From a virus: a DNA stretch of 20,267 nucleotides. The translations under genes and the position numbers were made by a program. Position 1 is the stretch's first letter; every line of letters begins with the position of its first letter. The notes beneath the pieces are model-generated. The model saw nothing but the letters and a program-made list of their open reading frames with translations, was not told where the DNA came from and searched no databases. The DNA is taken from positions 1-20,267 of IMG/VR virus record IMGVR_UViG_3300037193_000328. The stretch is one strand, 5' to 3'. This document shows positions 20,243 to 20,267 of this stretch, piece by piece.

Positions 20243-20267
20243 TGGTGTTCTCCTGTCTCGCTATGGG

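Overview
The window is very GC-rich (third codon positions almost always G or C). It reads as the late structural and lysis half of a siphovirus (long non-contractile tail, HK97-type head) from a high-GC actinobacterium of the Streptomyces/Nocardiopsis kind. The sequence does not show whether this is an integrated prophage or a free phage: no integrase, repressor or attachment site lies inside the window. Nearly all genes are on the + strand, tightly packed with ATGA/GTGA/TGATG stop-start overlaps. The only clear minus-strand gene is the last one.

Layout. 1-648: end of an unidentified gene, a 66-aa protein and a DUF6221-type protein in one overlapping run. 649-1183: a spacer with a possible promoter, an HNH endonuclease, and a second spacer with a GC palindrome. 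1184-3299: terminase small subunit with an N-terminal zinc finger and terminase large subunit with an acidic insertion. 3299-7492: a 78-aa Sm-like protein, a portal fused to a MuF-type minor head domain, the HK97-type prohead protease, and the major capsid protein with a built-in scaffold domain. 7489-9750: head-tail joining genes (zinc-knuckle/coiled-coil protein, adaptor, head-closure, small protein, gp10-like, tail terminator). 9770-11225: small beta protein, tail tube, and tail assembly chaperones G and G-T, probably joined by a -1 ribosomal frameshift. 11274-16702: tape measure, a 941-aa lectin-bearing tail tip protein and a small tail tip protein. 16747-18359: amidase endolysin and two small membrane proteins (probable holins).

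A strong terminator at 18374-18407 closes the late operon. After it comes a separate unit: two perfect palindromes, a lipoprotein gene with two internal repeats, and a second terminator (19301-19333) with almost the same stem as the first. This arrangement is that of a phage 'moron', a separately transcribed accessory gene, plausibly one that changes the lysogen surface. The convergent minus-strand gene (19346-20242) encodes a winged-helix plus four-helix membrane protein. It resembles Spd-type proteins of Streptomyces conjugative elements and marks the edge of a different, element-like region.

The genes work as one assembly line. Terminase and HNH protein cut and package DNA through the portal into a shell of capsid protein processed by the protease. 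The connectors close the head. Tape measure, chaperones, tube protein and terminator build the tail. The tip proteins bind the host, and amidase plus holins release progeny. I saw no tRNA, rRNA, CRISPR array or insertion sequence. Nothing amounts to a wholly new system; the best candidates for novelty are the paired-terminator lipoprotein cassette, the zinc-finger terminase, the acidic terminase insertion and the Sm-like protein.
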